DNA from: DATBRC01 sp036560485
GTDB taxonomy: Bacteria > Pseudomonadota > Gammaproteobacteria > Burkholderiales > Burkholderiaceae_D
Reading direction: 5' to 3'
NCBI GenBank assembly: GCA_036560485.1
Contig: DATBRC010000001.1
Span: 1-50,090, forward strand
DNA length: 50,090 nucleotides
Under the pieces are notes generated by a model, which had not been told where the DNA came from, did not search any database, and was given only the letters and a program-made list of their open reading frames with translations. Below are positions 25,538 to 34,106 of this stretch, piece after piece. The first letter of the stretch is position 1. The number at the start of each line of letters is the position of its first letter. Position numbers and translations under genes: made by a program.

Positions 25538-26914
25538 TCAAGTCGAAAACGTCACAGTGACAATAAGACCCGTCCCTTCTTTCGGGCTGGACAAGTCGAT
25601 GGCAGCTGCACTGGCGACAGCGATTTCGCGCACAATTGCCAACCCAAGACCGCAGCCATCTGACTGCTCATGATGCAGTCGATAAAATCGCTCAAAAACT
25701 TTTCCTCTTTCCTCTTCAGGAATGCCAGGACCATTATCTTCAATCGATAGTGTAATCCCTTCAATACGATGCTCGACTTTTGCTGTAACAACACCATTTG
25801 GTGGGGTATATCGCAACGCATTATCGACGAGATTCGCTATCAATTCATAAATGAGCGCTGGTGTACCTTGAACAATGGCTGGTTCTTCGCATAGTTCAGC
25901 ACCCAAATCAATATTTTTGGCCTGTGCCATAGTCGCTAACGCTTCTATGACGCATTTGGCTGTGTCAGCCAAATCCACATCAATCTTTTTATGAGGGTGT
26001 CCGATGCCTGCTTCCGCAGTAGAAAATGTCAGTAGCTGATTGACGAGTCTTATCGCATGCTGCAAGGTGTCGTAGATTGCACTGAGTGCCTCCTCTTTAC
26101 TTTCCACATCGGCACAGCGGCGTGCATAGATAACCTGCGTATTGAGAAGGGTTAGTGGGGTTCGGAGTTGATGCGATGCGTTCGCGATAAAAATGCCATG
26201 TGCAGACATGTGATCATCCAACCGCTTTATATAGTCATTGATTGCGTGCACGAGCGGCGTGAATTCTGCAGGCACTTGCGTTTCTTGAAGCGGATGCAAC
26301 GCTCCTAGTTCACGTTTATGCATTTGGTTTCGCAGGCGGAGTATGGGAGCGTAACTACGTTGCAATCCAATCCACGCCAATATAAATACAAGAATCAGCA
26401 CGATCCACTGATGCCGAAAAGTCTGTTGCCAAATTTCCGTTGTTAGTTGCGCATGGGATTGCAGAGTTTCACCTACTTCAACGACGGCCAACCCTTTCAT
26501 ATCTTTCGAAAATATCGGCTGCTCGAACGCGACTAGGCGAATATCCTGTCCCCGAAAAGTGGCATCAAAATAGACAGCCTCTTCTGCATGAAGCTTGGAT
26601 TTGTAAGTTGGCAATTCTGAGTAACCTGCGAGCAGAGTACCGTCTGGTCCAGTGATGCGGTAATACACTTTATCGTGCGACTCGGACTGAAACAGTTCTA
26701 ATGCAGCCGGTGGAACAACCACCTGCAGCATCCCGTCTTCAAAGGTGATTTGTTCGGCGATAATGCGAGCCGAGCCAAGAAGCAGTCGATCCTGTACTGC
26801 GGTGGCCATTTCCTTCGCAGTGCCATAAGCGATCCACGTCGTCAATATTGCATAGACTATCAGCGGCAAGAGCAGCCAAGCCAACAGCTGCGAGCGAAGA
26901 CTTTTAAGTGCCAC
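25538..26914 (-). CDS. Sensor histidine kinase, TctE/QseC-like
   Basis: Inner-membrane kinase of a two-component pair, 458 residues. First helix about 9-29, periplasmic part about 30-168 of the TctE N-terminal (2CSK_N) type, second helix about 170-185, dimerisation box IFIANASHQLRTPLTLLNTQ with His248, N-box ELIANLVDNALRYTPP, G1 IEDNGPGIP and G2 GCGLGLAIV. A GTG start overlaps the regulator's 3' end by 11 bp, so translation is coupled. TctE proteins respond to citrate and other tricarboxylates, which fits the transporter and lyase-like genes to the left. Named by family resemblance only. Confidence 0.88.
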   Translation of the reverse strand: MALKSLRSQLLAWLLLPLIVYAILTTWIAYGTAKEMATAVQDRLLLGSARIIAEQITFEDGMLQVVVPPAALELFQSESHDKVYYRITGPDGTLLAGYSELPTYKSKLHAEEAVYFDATFRGQDIRLVAFEQPIFSKDMKGLAVVEVGETLQSHAQLTTEIWQQTFRHQWIVLILVFILAWIGLQRSYAPILRLRNQMHKRELGALHPLQETQVPAEFTPLVHAINDYIKRLDDHMSAHGIFIANASHQLRTPLTLLNTQVIYARRCADVESKEEALSAIYDTLQHAIRLVNQLLTFSTAEAGIGHPHKKIDVDLADTAKCVIEALATMAQAKNIDLGAELCEEPAIVQGTPALIYELIANLVDNALRYTPPNGVVTAKVEHRIEGITLSIEDNGPGIPEEERGKVFERFYRLHHEQSDGCGLGLAIVREIAVASAAAIDLSSPKEGTGLIVTVTFST

Positions 26915-27581
26915 TATGCTGCTGCTTCAGCATGTAGCCGAGCCCACGTAGGGTGATAATCGAAGCATTACCCGTTTCCAATTTCTTGCGTAAACGGTGA
27001 ACATACACTTCTATCGCATCGCGAGACACATCTTCATTTATTGCAAACAAGCTGTCTGCCAATGATTGTTTGCTGACTACTTTATCCATTTTCGTAATCA
27101 GTACCTCAAGCAGTCCACGCTCACGTGGAGTGAGAGAAAGCTCCACGCCATTGAGATGAAACCCCCTAGTATTACTGTCGTAAATGAGTCCGCCACATTC
27201 AATTGTAGGATTTTTCTTGTGGCTGACCCGCCGCATCAGAGCTCTAATTCGCGCCTCAAGTTCGCTCACTTCGAATGGCTTGGAAAGATAATCGTCAGCA
27301 CCCGCATCCAAGCCATTTATGCGCCCCTCTACTGAACTATTTGCAGTGAGGATAAGGACTGCTACACCATCGTTACGGGAACGCAAGCGCTTTAGCACTT
27401 CTCGTCCCTCCATTTTTGGCAAAGAGAGATCAAGGATTACAAGGTCATATGTCTGCGTATACAGAAGATGATCTGCATCAGCACCGTTGTATACACAGTC
27501 CACCGTGTAATTTTCACGTTGAAGTGTTTTGGCCAACCAATCATTAAGATCATGATTATCTTCTACAAGCAGAATACGCAT
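26904..27581 (-). CDS. OmpR-family response regulator, TctD-like
   Basis: DNA-binding partner of the kinase, 225 residues. Receiver with acidic pocket E7/D8, phospho-acceptor D51 (LVILDLSLPKMEG) and K101 (LSKPFEVSELEARIRALMRR). The winged helix covers about 125-220 (LSLTPRERGLLEVL, RDAIEVYVHRLRKKLE, ITLRGLGYML). ATG 27581 is chosen; the longer TTG start at 27650 adds unrelated sequence. OmpR-type regulators bind tandem half-sites with about 11-bp spacing, the arrangement found upstream of at least four transcription units here. A near-copy at 27763-27779 upstream of this gene suggests autoregulation. Confidence 0.9.
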   Translation of the reverse strand: MRILLVEDNHDLNDWLAKTLQRENYTVDCVYNGADADHLLYTQTYDLVILDLSLPKMEGREVLKRLRSRNDGVAVLILTANSSVEGRINGLDAGADDYLSKPFEVSELEARIRALMRRVSHKKNPTIECGGLIYDSNTRGFHLNGVELSLTPRERGLLEVLITKMDKVVSKQSLADSLFAINEDVSRDAIEVYVHRLRKKLETGNASIITLRGLGYMLKQQHSGT

Positions 27582-27980
27582 AGTGCGCCCAGGAGTAGGA
27601 TTAAATCGTAGATTTGGAACGGCGGGAAAGACCAACTTGACGCGTCCCAAACTCGTCAGAATAATATTATTTTGAAATACATTATAAGTATTTCGTTGAT
27701 AGAGTCCACCTTTTTCATTGCAAGAAGCAATCTAAATCGAGATTGCAAAAATAAAGTCGAATTGAAAGGCAATCGAAAGGCATCTTCAATGCGTGTATCG
27801 CTCTAGCTTATACTCTGCCCTATCAAAAAAACGTTACTTGATAGTACATAGAGTCCCCTGTCAAATTCATCGCCTGTGATTTCAATTTTTTTACATCGCT
27901 AAAGGTGTCAGCTTCGCTTTATTATTTTTCATTTTTAATTTACAAAAAATTTAATGCACGTGACCCTTTATTATTAGCTC
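27582..27980. other. Intergenic region upstream of the TctD-like gene
   Basis: AT-rich. Holds the direct-repeat box at 27763-27779 and a small hairpin GAAATAC/GTATTTC at about 27676-27696. No gene seen. Confidence 0.45.
27763..27779 (-). promoter_or_regulatory. Direct-repeat box, TctD-like regulator's own copy
   Basis: Plus strand reads TGAAAGGCAATCGAAAG, the complement of CTTTCG-N5-CTTTCA: one mismatch from the perfect copies, 11-bp period kept. It lies 182 bp upstream of the regulator start. Confidence 0.45.
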
Positions 27981-27987
27981 CCAATAT

Positions 27988-28263
27988 TCATACAACAATC
28001 TTTTGAATTATTTCGTTTATCTCTTTTGCATTTACCCCATTCTCATGCAACCAGTCTTTCAAACGATCTCTGCAAAACGTTATTAATGCGTTTAAATTTG
28101 CATGGGAAATCTCTGCGTATTCTTCTATAGATCCCGCTCTAAGGATAAATACATTGTCCTGATATTTTTCTTCAATCTTTGCATCAATTTGTGGGGTAGT
28201 GACTTTAGTCCGCGAGACAATTTCCTGTGCATTAATTTTTACTAGATTAATGGATCTATCCAA
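27988..28263 (-). pseudogene. C-terminal gene fragment, possibly OLD-type nuclease
   Basis: A 91-codon frame starting from a TTG without ribosome site; the frame is open further upstream and runs into a palindrome-rich stretch, so this looks like the tail of a larger gene. DNVFILRAGSIEEYAEI loosely resembles the Toprim end of OLD-family ATP-dependent nucleases, where an aspartate/glutamate-rich GxIEDY is common. The link to OLD is weak. Position next to tRNA-Ser suggests a leftover of an integrated element. Confidence 0.35.
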
Positions 28264-28397
28264 AAGCGCCTTTTTGTTCCGCTTCGCGGAATGATCTACA
28301 AAGGGATTCGGTCACGTTCCGCGACCCCGGCGCGGCTTGCAAGCCGTCGCCTTTCGAATCCCCCCGCGCACGCTTTGCGTGCTTTCTCTGCCAAAAG
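28264..28397. repeat. Cluster of short GC-rich palindromes beside tRNA-Ser
   Basis: Four consecutive hairpins: TTCCGCTTCGCGGAA, GGTCACGTTCCGCGACC, GGCGCGGCTTGCAAGCCGTCGCC-type pairing, and GCACGCTTTGCGTGC. Composition differs sharply from the AT-rich DNA just to the left. REP-like structure or element end. Confidence 0.4.
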
Positions 28398-28424
28398 AAA
28401 AAGCCCCGCATTGCGGGGCTTTTT
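28398..28424 (-). terminator. Terminator of tRNA-Ser
   Basis: Perfect palindrome AAAGCCCCGCA/TTGCGGGGCTTT with A-run and T-run at the two sides, so it works in both directions. It lies five bases past the tRNA CCA end. Confidence 0.85.
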
Positions 28425-28428
28425 ATTC

Positions 28429-28519
28429 TGGCGGAGAAGGGGGGATTCGAACCCCCGGTAGGCTATGAACCTACGCACGCTTTCCAGGCGTGTGACTTAA
28501 ACCACTCATCCACCTCTCC
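28429..28519 (-). tRNA. tRNA-Ser (anticodon GGA)
   Basis: 91 nt on the minus strand, from GGAGAGGTGG to TTCTCCGCCA with encoded CCA. Acceptor stem GGAGAGG/CTTCTCC, anticodon loop CTGGAAA giving GGA, long variable arm (GTAGGTTCATAGCCTAC) typical of class II tRNA, T-loop GGTTCGAATCC. Reads UCC and UCU serine codons. Confidence 0.96.
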
Positions 28520-28612
28520 TGATTCTGTCTTCGCTTTTGGCGAAGCCGCAGATTATAGCAAAAATTCCTTTAGAAATGCCGGATATTGGGCAATCTGATT
28601 CCCATAGCCAAT

Positions 28613-28651
28613 AAAAAAGCCGTTGCAGGTTGGGGCTGCGACGGCTTTTTT
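28613..28651 (-). terminator. Bidirectional terminator downstream of acs
   Basis: AAAAAAGCCGTTGCAG pairs with CTGCGACGGCTTTTTT around a 7-base loop, with one mismatch. Lies 85 bp past the acs stop. Confidence 0.8.
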
Positions 28652-28735
28652 AGGTTTTTACAAAGAGAGGGAATGTGCTTTTAAACCCATCCCCACCCTA
28701 GCCCTCCCCTTGAAAGGGAGGGGATTAGATGGTGG

Positions 28736-30718
28736 TTATTGGGCTTGCTTCAGTTGCTCCAGAATTGCCGGATTCTCCAGTGTCGAGATGTCCTGCGTGA
28801 TCTCTTCACCTTTTGCCAACACGCGCAGCAGGCGGCGCATGATCTTGCCGGAGCGGGTCTTGGGCAGGTTGTCGCCGAAGCGGATTTCTTTTGGTTTGGC
28901 GATCGGGCCGATTTCCTTGGCTACCCAGTCGCGCAACTCTTTGGCGATTTGCTTGGCTTCGTCGCCGGTTGGACGTGTGCGCTTCAACACGACGAACGCG
29001 CAGATCGATTCGCCTGTGGTCTCGTCCGGTTTGCCGACGACTGCTGCTTCGGCGACGATCGGGTTGGCGACCAGTGCGGATTCGATTTCCATCGTGCCCA
29101 TGCGGTGACCGGAGACATTCAACACATCGTCGATGCGGCCGGTGATGGTGAAGTAGCCGGTGTCCTTGTTACGGATTGCGCCGTCGCCTGCGAGGTACAT
29201 CTTGCCGCCGAATTCTTCTGGGAAGTAGCTTTTCTTGAAGCGTTCCGGATCGTTCCAGATGGTGCGGATCATCGATGGCCATGGACGCTTGACGACGAGG
29301 ATACCGCCCTGCCCGTTCGGCAAATCGTGACCTGTCTCATCGACGATGGCGGTCATGATGCCGGGCAGCGGCAACGTGCATGAACCGGGCACTAGCGGTG
29401 TTGCGCCGGGCAGTGGCGTGATCATGTGGCCGCCGGTTTCTGTTTGCCAGAAAGTGTCGGCGATCGGGCATTTTTCACGGCCGATATTTTTGTAGTACCA
29501 CATCCATGCTTCCGGATTGATCGGTTCGCCGACTGATCCCAGCAGGCGCAAGCTGGACAGATCGTATTTGCTTGGGTGGATGTTGGCATCTGCTTCTGCG
29601 GCTTTGATCAATGAACGGATCGCGGTTGGGGCAGTGTAGAAAATGCTGACCTTGTGCTTCTGGATCATGTCCCAGAAACGGCCTGCATTCGGATAAGTCG
29701 GGATGCCTTCAAACACGACTTGCGTGGTGCCGACTGCCAATGGGCCGTAGGTGATGTAAGTATGGCCTGTGACCCAGCCGATGTCGGCGGTACACCAGAA
29801 GATATCTTTCGGTTTGATGTCGAAGGTCCACTTCATCGTGAGTGCAGCCCACAACAGATAACCGCCGGATGAATGCTGCACGCCTTTCGGTTTGCCGGTG
29901 GAGCCGGATGTGTAGAGGATGAAGAGCGGATGCTCTGCGCTGACCCATTCCGGCTCGCACACGTCGGATTGCTTGGCAACCAAGTCGTGCATCCACATGT
30001 CGCGGCCTGCGGTGAAGCTGATGTTGCCGCCGGTGCGTTTGTAGACGATGACGTCCTTGATCGATTCGCAGCCGCCCAGTCCCAATGCTTCGTCGACGAT
30101 GGCTTTCAACGGCAATTGTTTGCCGCCGCGCGCTTGCTCATCGGCTGTGATGACGGCGACAGCGCCGGCGTCGATGATGCGCTCTTGCAGCGATTTGGCG
30201 GAGAAGCCGCCGAACACGACCGAGTGCGTTGCGCCGATGCGTGCGCATGCTTGCATCGCGACGATGCCTTCTACTGACATCGGCATGTAGATGATGACAC
30301 GGTCGCCTTTCTTGATACCGCGCGATTTCAGGCCGTTGGCGAATTGACAGACTTTTTGATGCAGCTCGGTGTAGGTGACGTTGGTGGCTTGCCCATCGTC
30401 GCGCTCGAAGATGATTGCAGTTTTGTCGGCGTTGCCGTTGGTTAGGTTGCGGTCGAGGCAGTTGTAGGAAACATTCAGCTGGCCATCTTCAAACCATTTG
30501 TAAAACGGTGCATTGGATTCGTCGAGCGTTTTGGTGAATGGCTTTTTCCATTCGATATTCTCGCGTGCCAGTTTGGCCCAGAATCCTGCGTAATCTTTTT
30601 CCGCTTCGGCGCACATTGCGTTGTACGCAGCCATGCCGGAGATGGTCGCGTTTTTCACGAAATCTGCTGGTGGAGGGAATATGCGATTTTCTTGTTTCAA
30701 GCTTTCGATGTCAGCCAT
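28736..30718 (-). CDS. acs: Acetyl-CoA synthetase (AMP-forming)
   Basis: Acetate + ATP + CoA to acetyl-CoA + AMP + PPi, cytoplasmic. 660 residues, the normal full length. ANL-superfamily motifs: ILYTSGSTGKPKGVQHSSGG (P-loop), DTFWQTETGGHMITPLPG, YLAGDGAIRNKDTGYFTITG and the C-terminal PKTRSGKIMRRLLR with the catalytic lysine that is acetylation-controlled in the family. Start MADIESLKQENRIFPPPADF matches relatives, with GAGAGA before the ATG. Divergent from fumarase. PPi released here is the substrate of the pyrophosphatase at 35807. Confidence 0.98.
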   Translation of the reverse strand: MADIESLKQENRIFPPPADFVKNATISGMAAYNAMCAEAEKDYAGFWAKLARENIEWKKPFTKTLDESNAPFYKWFEDGQLNVSYNCLDRNLTNGNADKTAIIFERDDGQATNVTYTELHQKVCQFANGLKSRGIKKGDRVIIYMPMSVEGIVAMQACARIGATHSVVFGGFSAKSLQERIIDAGAVAVITADEQARGGKQLPLKAIVDEALGLGGCESIKDVIVYKRTGGNISFTAGRDMWMHDLVAKQSDVCEPEWVSAEHPLFILYTSGSTGKPKGVQHSSGGYLLWAALTMKWTFDIKPKDIFWCTADIGWVTGHTYITYGPLAVGTTQVVFEGIPTYPNAGRFWDMIQKHKVSIFYTAPTAIRSLIKAAEADANIHPSKYDLSSLRLLGSVGEPINPEAWMWYYKNIGREKCPIADTFWQTETGGHMITPLPGATPLVPGSCTLPLPGIMTAIVDETGHDLPNGQGGILVVKRPWPSMIRTIWNDPERFKKSYFPEEFGGKMYLAGDGAIRNKDTGYFTITGRIDDVLNVSGHRMGTMEIESALVANPIVAEAAVVGKPDETTGESICAFVVLKRTRPTGDEAKQIAKELRDWVAKEIGPIAKPKEIRFGDNLPKTRSGKIMRRLLRVLAKGEEITQDISTLENPAILEQLKQAQ

Positions 30719-31020
30719 GATTGTCTCTCATCTCTAAAAATTTGGGGTGATGCAGAACATAAACTTTGACGCTTACTGCGTCCTTACAGGGCATATTTTG
30801 CTAATCAAACAGGTCCAAAAAACTGTCGTAGTGCAACTTCAACGAGCAGCCCGTGTAAAATAGTGGAATTCCTGTTTATGCACTCGTTTATGCAATATTT
30901 ATACGTCCTTGAAACCGGTACTGCTCAAAGACGCATTGATGGATAAACCAACACTATGCATCATAACCGGCCTGCAATAATAGGCCAAGAATTCCCCTTG
31001 AACTTTCGTTAGAAATCATC
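30719..31020. other. Divergent promoter region between acs and fumarase
   Basis: 302 bp, no gene seen and no clear operator identified. Confidence 0.4.
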
Positions 31021-32559
31021 ATGACCATCATTAAGCAAGAAGACCTGATCGAATCCGTTGCCGCTGCATTGCAGTACATCAGCTATTACCATCCGGTTGA
31101 TTATATTCAACACCTGGCACGTGCATATGAGACCGAACAAAGCCCGGCTGCCAAGGATGCAATCGCGCAGATCCTGACCAACTCGAGAATGTGTGCTGAA
31201 GGTAAGCGCCCGCTCTGTCAGGACACCGGTATCGTCAACGTCTTCCTGAAGATCGGTATGGATGTGCGCTTTGAAGGTTTCAAAGGCTCCATCGCTGATG
31301 CGGTCAATGAAGGCGTGCGCCGCGGTTATAACAACCCGGACAATGTGCTGCGCGCATCGGTGGTCGCCGATCCGCTGTTCGACCGCAAGAACACCAAGGA
31401 CAACACACCTGCCGTAGTCCATATGGAACTGGTGCCGGGCAATACGGTGGACGTGCAAGTCGCTGCCAAAGGCGGCGGTTCGGAAAACAAATCGAAGTTC
31501 GTGATGCTGAATCCATCCGACTCTGTCGTCGACTGGGTGTTGAAGACCGTGCCGACCATGGGCGCAGGCTGGTGTCCGCCTGGCATGCTTGGTATCGGTA
31601 TCGGCGGCACCGCCGAGAAGGCGATGCTGATGGCGAAAGAATCGCTGATGGATCATATCGACATGTACGATCTGCTGAAACGCGGCCCGCAAAACAAGAC
31701 GGAAGAATTGCGCATTGAGCTATACCAAAAGGTGAACGCGCTGGGTGTTGGGGCGCAAGGTCTGGGTGGCCTGACCACTGTGCTGGACGTGAAGATCAAC
31801 ATGTATCCGACGCATGCGGCATCGAAGCCGGTTGCGATGATCCCTAACTGTGCGGCGACACGCCATGCACACTTTGTGCTCGATGGTTCCGGCCCTTCTT
31901 ATATCGAACCGCCTGCATTGTCCGAGTGGCCGAATGTGCAATGGACAGCTGACACAGAAAAATCCAAACGCATCGATCTCAATACCTTGACCAAGGCAGA
32001 AGTCGCATCGTGGAAGCCGGGTCAAACCCTGCTGTTGAACGGCAAGATGCTGACCGGACGCGATGCTGCGCACAAGCGCATTCAGGACATGCTGGCGAAA
32101 GGTGAAAAGCTGCCGGTCGATTTCACCAATCGCGTGATCTATTACGTCGGTCCGGTCGATCCGGTACGCGATGAAGTAGTCGGCCCTGCCGGTCCTACTA
32201 CTGCAACACGCATGGACAAGTTCACCGACATGATGCTGGAAAAAACCGGCCTGATTTCGATGGTCGGTAAAGCAGAACGCGGCCCTGTCGCAATCGAGTC
32301 GATCAAGAATCACAAGTCGGCTTATTTGATGGCGGTCGGCGGTGCAGCGTATCTGGTTTCCAAGGCAATCAAGAGCGCGAAAGTGCTGGGCTTCGCGGAT
32401 CTGGGGATGGAAGCGATTTACGAATTCGACGTGAAGGATATGCCGGTGACAGTCGCGGTTGATTCCAACGGCACGTCGGTGCACAACACCGGGCCGGAAG
32501 AGTGGAAAAAGAAAATTGCCGATTCTTCTGTCGGAAAAATCCCTGTCAGCGTGAAATAA
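31021..32559 (+). CDS. Fumarate hydratase, class I (iron-sulfur type)
   Basis: Fumarate + water to (S)-malate in the citric acid cycle; oxygen-sensitive [4Fe-4S] homodimer. 512 residues with alpha and beta parts fused as in FumA/FumB. Cluster-ligand regions: GKRPLCQDTGIVN (Cys about 66), GAGWCPPGMLGIGIGG and MIPNCAATRHAHF. The beta half has TGRDAAHKRIQDML and GPAGPTTATRMDKFTDMMLE. The ribosome site before the ATG is weak. A 12-bp palindrome (ACCTTGCAAGGT) follows the stop at 32561-32572. Confidence 0.96.
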   Translation: MTIIKQEDLIESVAAALQYISYYHPVDYIQHLARAYETEQSPAAKDAIAQILTNSRMCAEGKRPLCQDTGIVNVFLKIGMDVRFEGFKGSIADAVNEGVRRGYNNPDNVLRASVVADPLFDRKNTKDNTPAVVHMELVPGNTVDVQVAAKGGGSENKSKFVMLNPSDSVVDWVLKTVPTMGAGWCPPGMLGIGIGGTAEKAMLMAKESLMDHIDMYDLLKRGPQNKTEELRIELYQKVNALGVGAQGLGGLTTVLDVKINMYPTHAASKPVAMIPNCAATRHAHFVLDGSGPSYIEPPALSEWPNVQWTADTEKSKRIDLNTLTKAEVASWKPGQTLLLNGKMLTGRDAAHKRIQDMLAKGEKLPVDFTNRVIYYVGPVDPVRDEVVGPAGPTTATRMDKFTDMMLEKTGLISMVGKAERGPVAIESIKNHKSAYLMAVGGAAYLVSKAIKSAKVLGFADLGMEAIYEFDVKDMPVTVAVDSNGTSVHNTGPEEWKKKIADSSVGKIPVSVK

Positions 32560-32635
32560 GACCTTGCAAGGTCTTGGACAATACCAACAACATAATCCAC
32601 ATGACAACTATTGAGTGCTCCTTAATACATCATGT

Positions 32636-32746
32636 GTCGTCCCAGCGAACGCTGAGATCCAGAGTCTTTCGTCGTGTAGCGACGGCCTTGTTAGTCCCTG
32701 CGTTGTGCGATGCAAGTCACTGGATCCCAGCGTTCGCTGGGACGAC
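32636..32746. repeat. Long inverted repeat (REP/MITE-like) in front of murI
   Basis: Arms 32636-32662 and 32720-32746 are 27-bp inverted repeats with one mismatch, beginning GTCGTCCCAGCGAACGCTG. The 57-base middle contains GTCGTGTAGCGAC. This CGTCCCAGCG-type palindrome is a common dispersed repeat design in bacterial genomes. Its right end abuts the ribosome site of murI. Confidence 0.6.
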
Positions 32747-32758
32747 GCTGGAAGTGTC

Positions 32759-33628
32759 ATGAATCTTGAAAGCATCAATAGCACGCCGATGGACTGTAAT
32801 GGTCCCATCGGCGTTTTTGATTCGGGCATAGGCGGCTTGTCGGTGCTGCGTCATATTCATGCGCAACTGCCGCATGAGCATCTTCTGTATTTTGCCGACT
32901 CCGGCTTTGCACCATATGGCAATAAACCCGAAGCAGTAATCGTCGATCGCTCGTTGCAGATTGCGCAATTCCTTTTGCAGCGTGGCGCGAAAGCGCTGGT
33001 GGTTGCATGCAACACCGCCACCGCTGCATCGATCAAGGCGCTGCGCGAGCTCTACCCTGCTCTGCCTGTGGTCGGCGTCGAGCCTGGATTGAAACCGGCC
33101 GCCGCAATATCGCAAACCCGCATCGTCGGTGTGCTGGCGACGGAAAGAACATTGGCTAGTGAAAAGTTCAAGCTATTGCAGGAGCAAATTGCAGCTGCAA
33201 CCAACGTGCATTTTCTGCTGCAAGCTTGCGTTGGTTTGGCGGATCAAATTGAAAAAGGTGAACTAGATTCGCCAGCGACGCGTGCGATGGTCACGCGCTT
33301 TGTGTCGCCGCTATTGCAACAAGGTGCCGATACGCTGGTGCTCGGTTGTACTCACTACCCATTCGTTCAACCGTTGATCGAAGAAATCGTAAAAGACGAA
33401 ACAGCGAAGCAAATTACCATCATCGATACCGGCGATGCAGTTGCACGCCAATTGACGCGTTTATTAGCGCAACATCGACAAACCCGTATTGCAGATGACA
33501 ACGGCTCACTGCATGCATTCACGACGGCGAGTCAGGCCACACTCTCCGCGGTTTTTGCGAGTTTGCTGAATTTGCATCCTGAAGTGATGCAAATTGCACT
33601 GACCGGCAGCATTGAAGCCAGTCAATAG
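32759..33628 (+). CDS. murI: Glutamate racemase
   Basis: Interconverts L- and D-glutamate for peptidoglycan synthesis. 289 residues. Catalytic pair: Cys in VVACNTATAAS and Cys in LVLGCTHYPF; IGVFDSGIGGLSVL binds substrate near the N-terminus, with LLYFADSGFAPYGNK after it. ATG 32759 has GGAAG just upstream; the ATG at 32789 (MDCNGPIG) is a second possibility. The frame extends back to 32615 only through the inverted repeat. Confidence 0.95.
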   Translation: MNLESINSTPMDCNGPIGVFDSGIGGLSVLRHIHAQLPHEHLLYFADSGFAPYGNKPEAVIVDRSLQIAQFLLQRGAKALVVACNTATAASIKALRELYPALPVVGVEPGLKPAAAISQTRIVGVLATERTLASEKFKLLQEQIAAATNVHFLLQACVGLADQIEKGELDSPATRAMVTRFVSPLLQQGADTLVLGCTHYPFVQPLIEEIVKDETAKQITIIDTGDAVARQLTRLLAQHRQTRIADDNGSLHAFTTASQATLSAVFASLLNLHPEVMQIALTGSIEASQ

Positions 33629-33726
33629 GGATTTCTCATTTGATTTGCCAGCAAGCCCGGGATTTTGTATAATCGCCAGCTGCCTTGATATTCTGTATTG
33701 GGGCAAGTCTTGTTGTTCAGACAGTG

Positions 33727-33802
33727 GTGGCCGTAGCTCAGTTGGTAGAGTCCAGGATTGTGATTCCTGTTGTCGTGGGTTCGAGCCCCATCGGCCACCC
33801 CA
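33727..33802 (+). tRNA. tRNA-His (anticodon GTG)
   Basis: 76 nt with encoded CCA. Acceptor GTGGCCG/CGGCCAC, D-loop AGCTCAGTTGGTAGA, anticodon stem CAGGA/TCCTG with loop TTGTGAT, T-loop GGTTCGAGCC. The extra G at 33726 is the characteristic G-1 of tRNA-His. Confidence 0.96.
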
Positions 33803-33815
33803 TAAAATTAAAGCG

Positions 33816-33845
33816 AGCCCGTCCATCAGGTCGGGCTTTTTGTTT
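33816..33845 (+). terminator. Terminator of tRNA-His
   Basis: AGCCCG (33816-33821) pairs with CGGGCT (33832-33837), followed by TTTTTGTTTT. Confidence 0.8.
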
Positions 33846-33913
33846 TCTGAACAAAACAAGTGCATGCTTGCAAAATCAGCCGTCTGTTACATTCAATTGG
33901 GAGTTCTAGCGAT

Positions 33914-34066
33914 ATGCCGGATGAACAAAGAAAAACTGAATCACAAGATGACGGCAATCCAAAATTCGGGCGCCTGTTGATCGTTTTATTTCTTGCTGTA
34001 ATCTTCGTCGGAATTTTGACGTGGATTATGGAGACTTATTTTCCTGATTTTCCAAACTTCGGTTAA
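33914..34066 (+). CDS. Small single-pass membrane protein, 50 residues
   Basis: Polar N-terminus (MPDEQRKTESQDDGNPKFGR) then one hydrophobic helix LLIVLFLAVIFVGILTWIM and a short aromatic tail (FPDFPNFG). No family recognised. ATG 33914 is preferred over 33860 because the polar-then-hydrophobic layout starts there, though its ribosome site is weak. Stands alone after tRNA-His. Confidence 0.45.
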   Translation: MPDEQRKTESQDDGNPKFGRLLIVLFLAVIFVGILTWIMETYFPDFPNFG

Positions 34067-34106
34067 ATCAGGAAACGTCGACTTGAGTGATATATGCCGC
34101 TGCTCG

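Noticed and set aside
28623..29383. Plus-strand frames of 161 and 214 codons overlapping acs
   Set aside because: Antisense to the conserved acetyl-CoA synthetase; no independent evidence.
31720..32607. Long antisense frame (295 codons) across fumarase
   Set aside because: Rich in H, R and C with no domain; an antisense artefact of the real fumarase gene.
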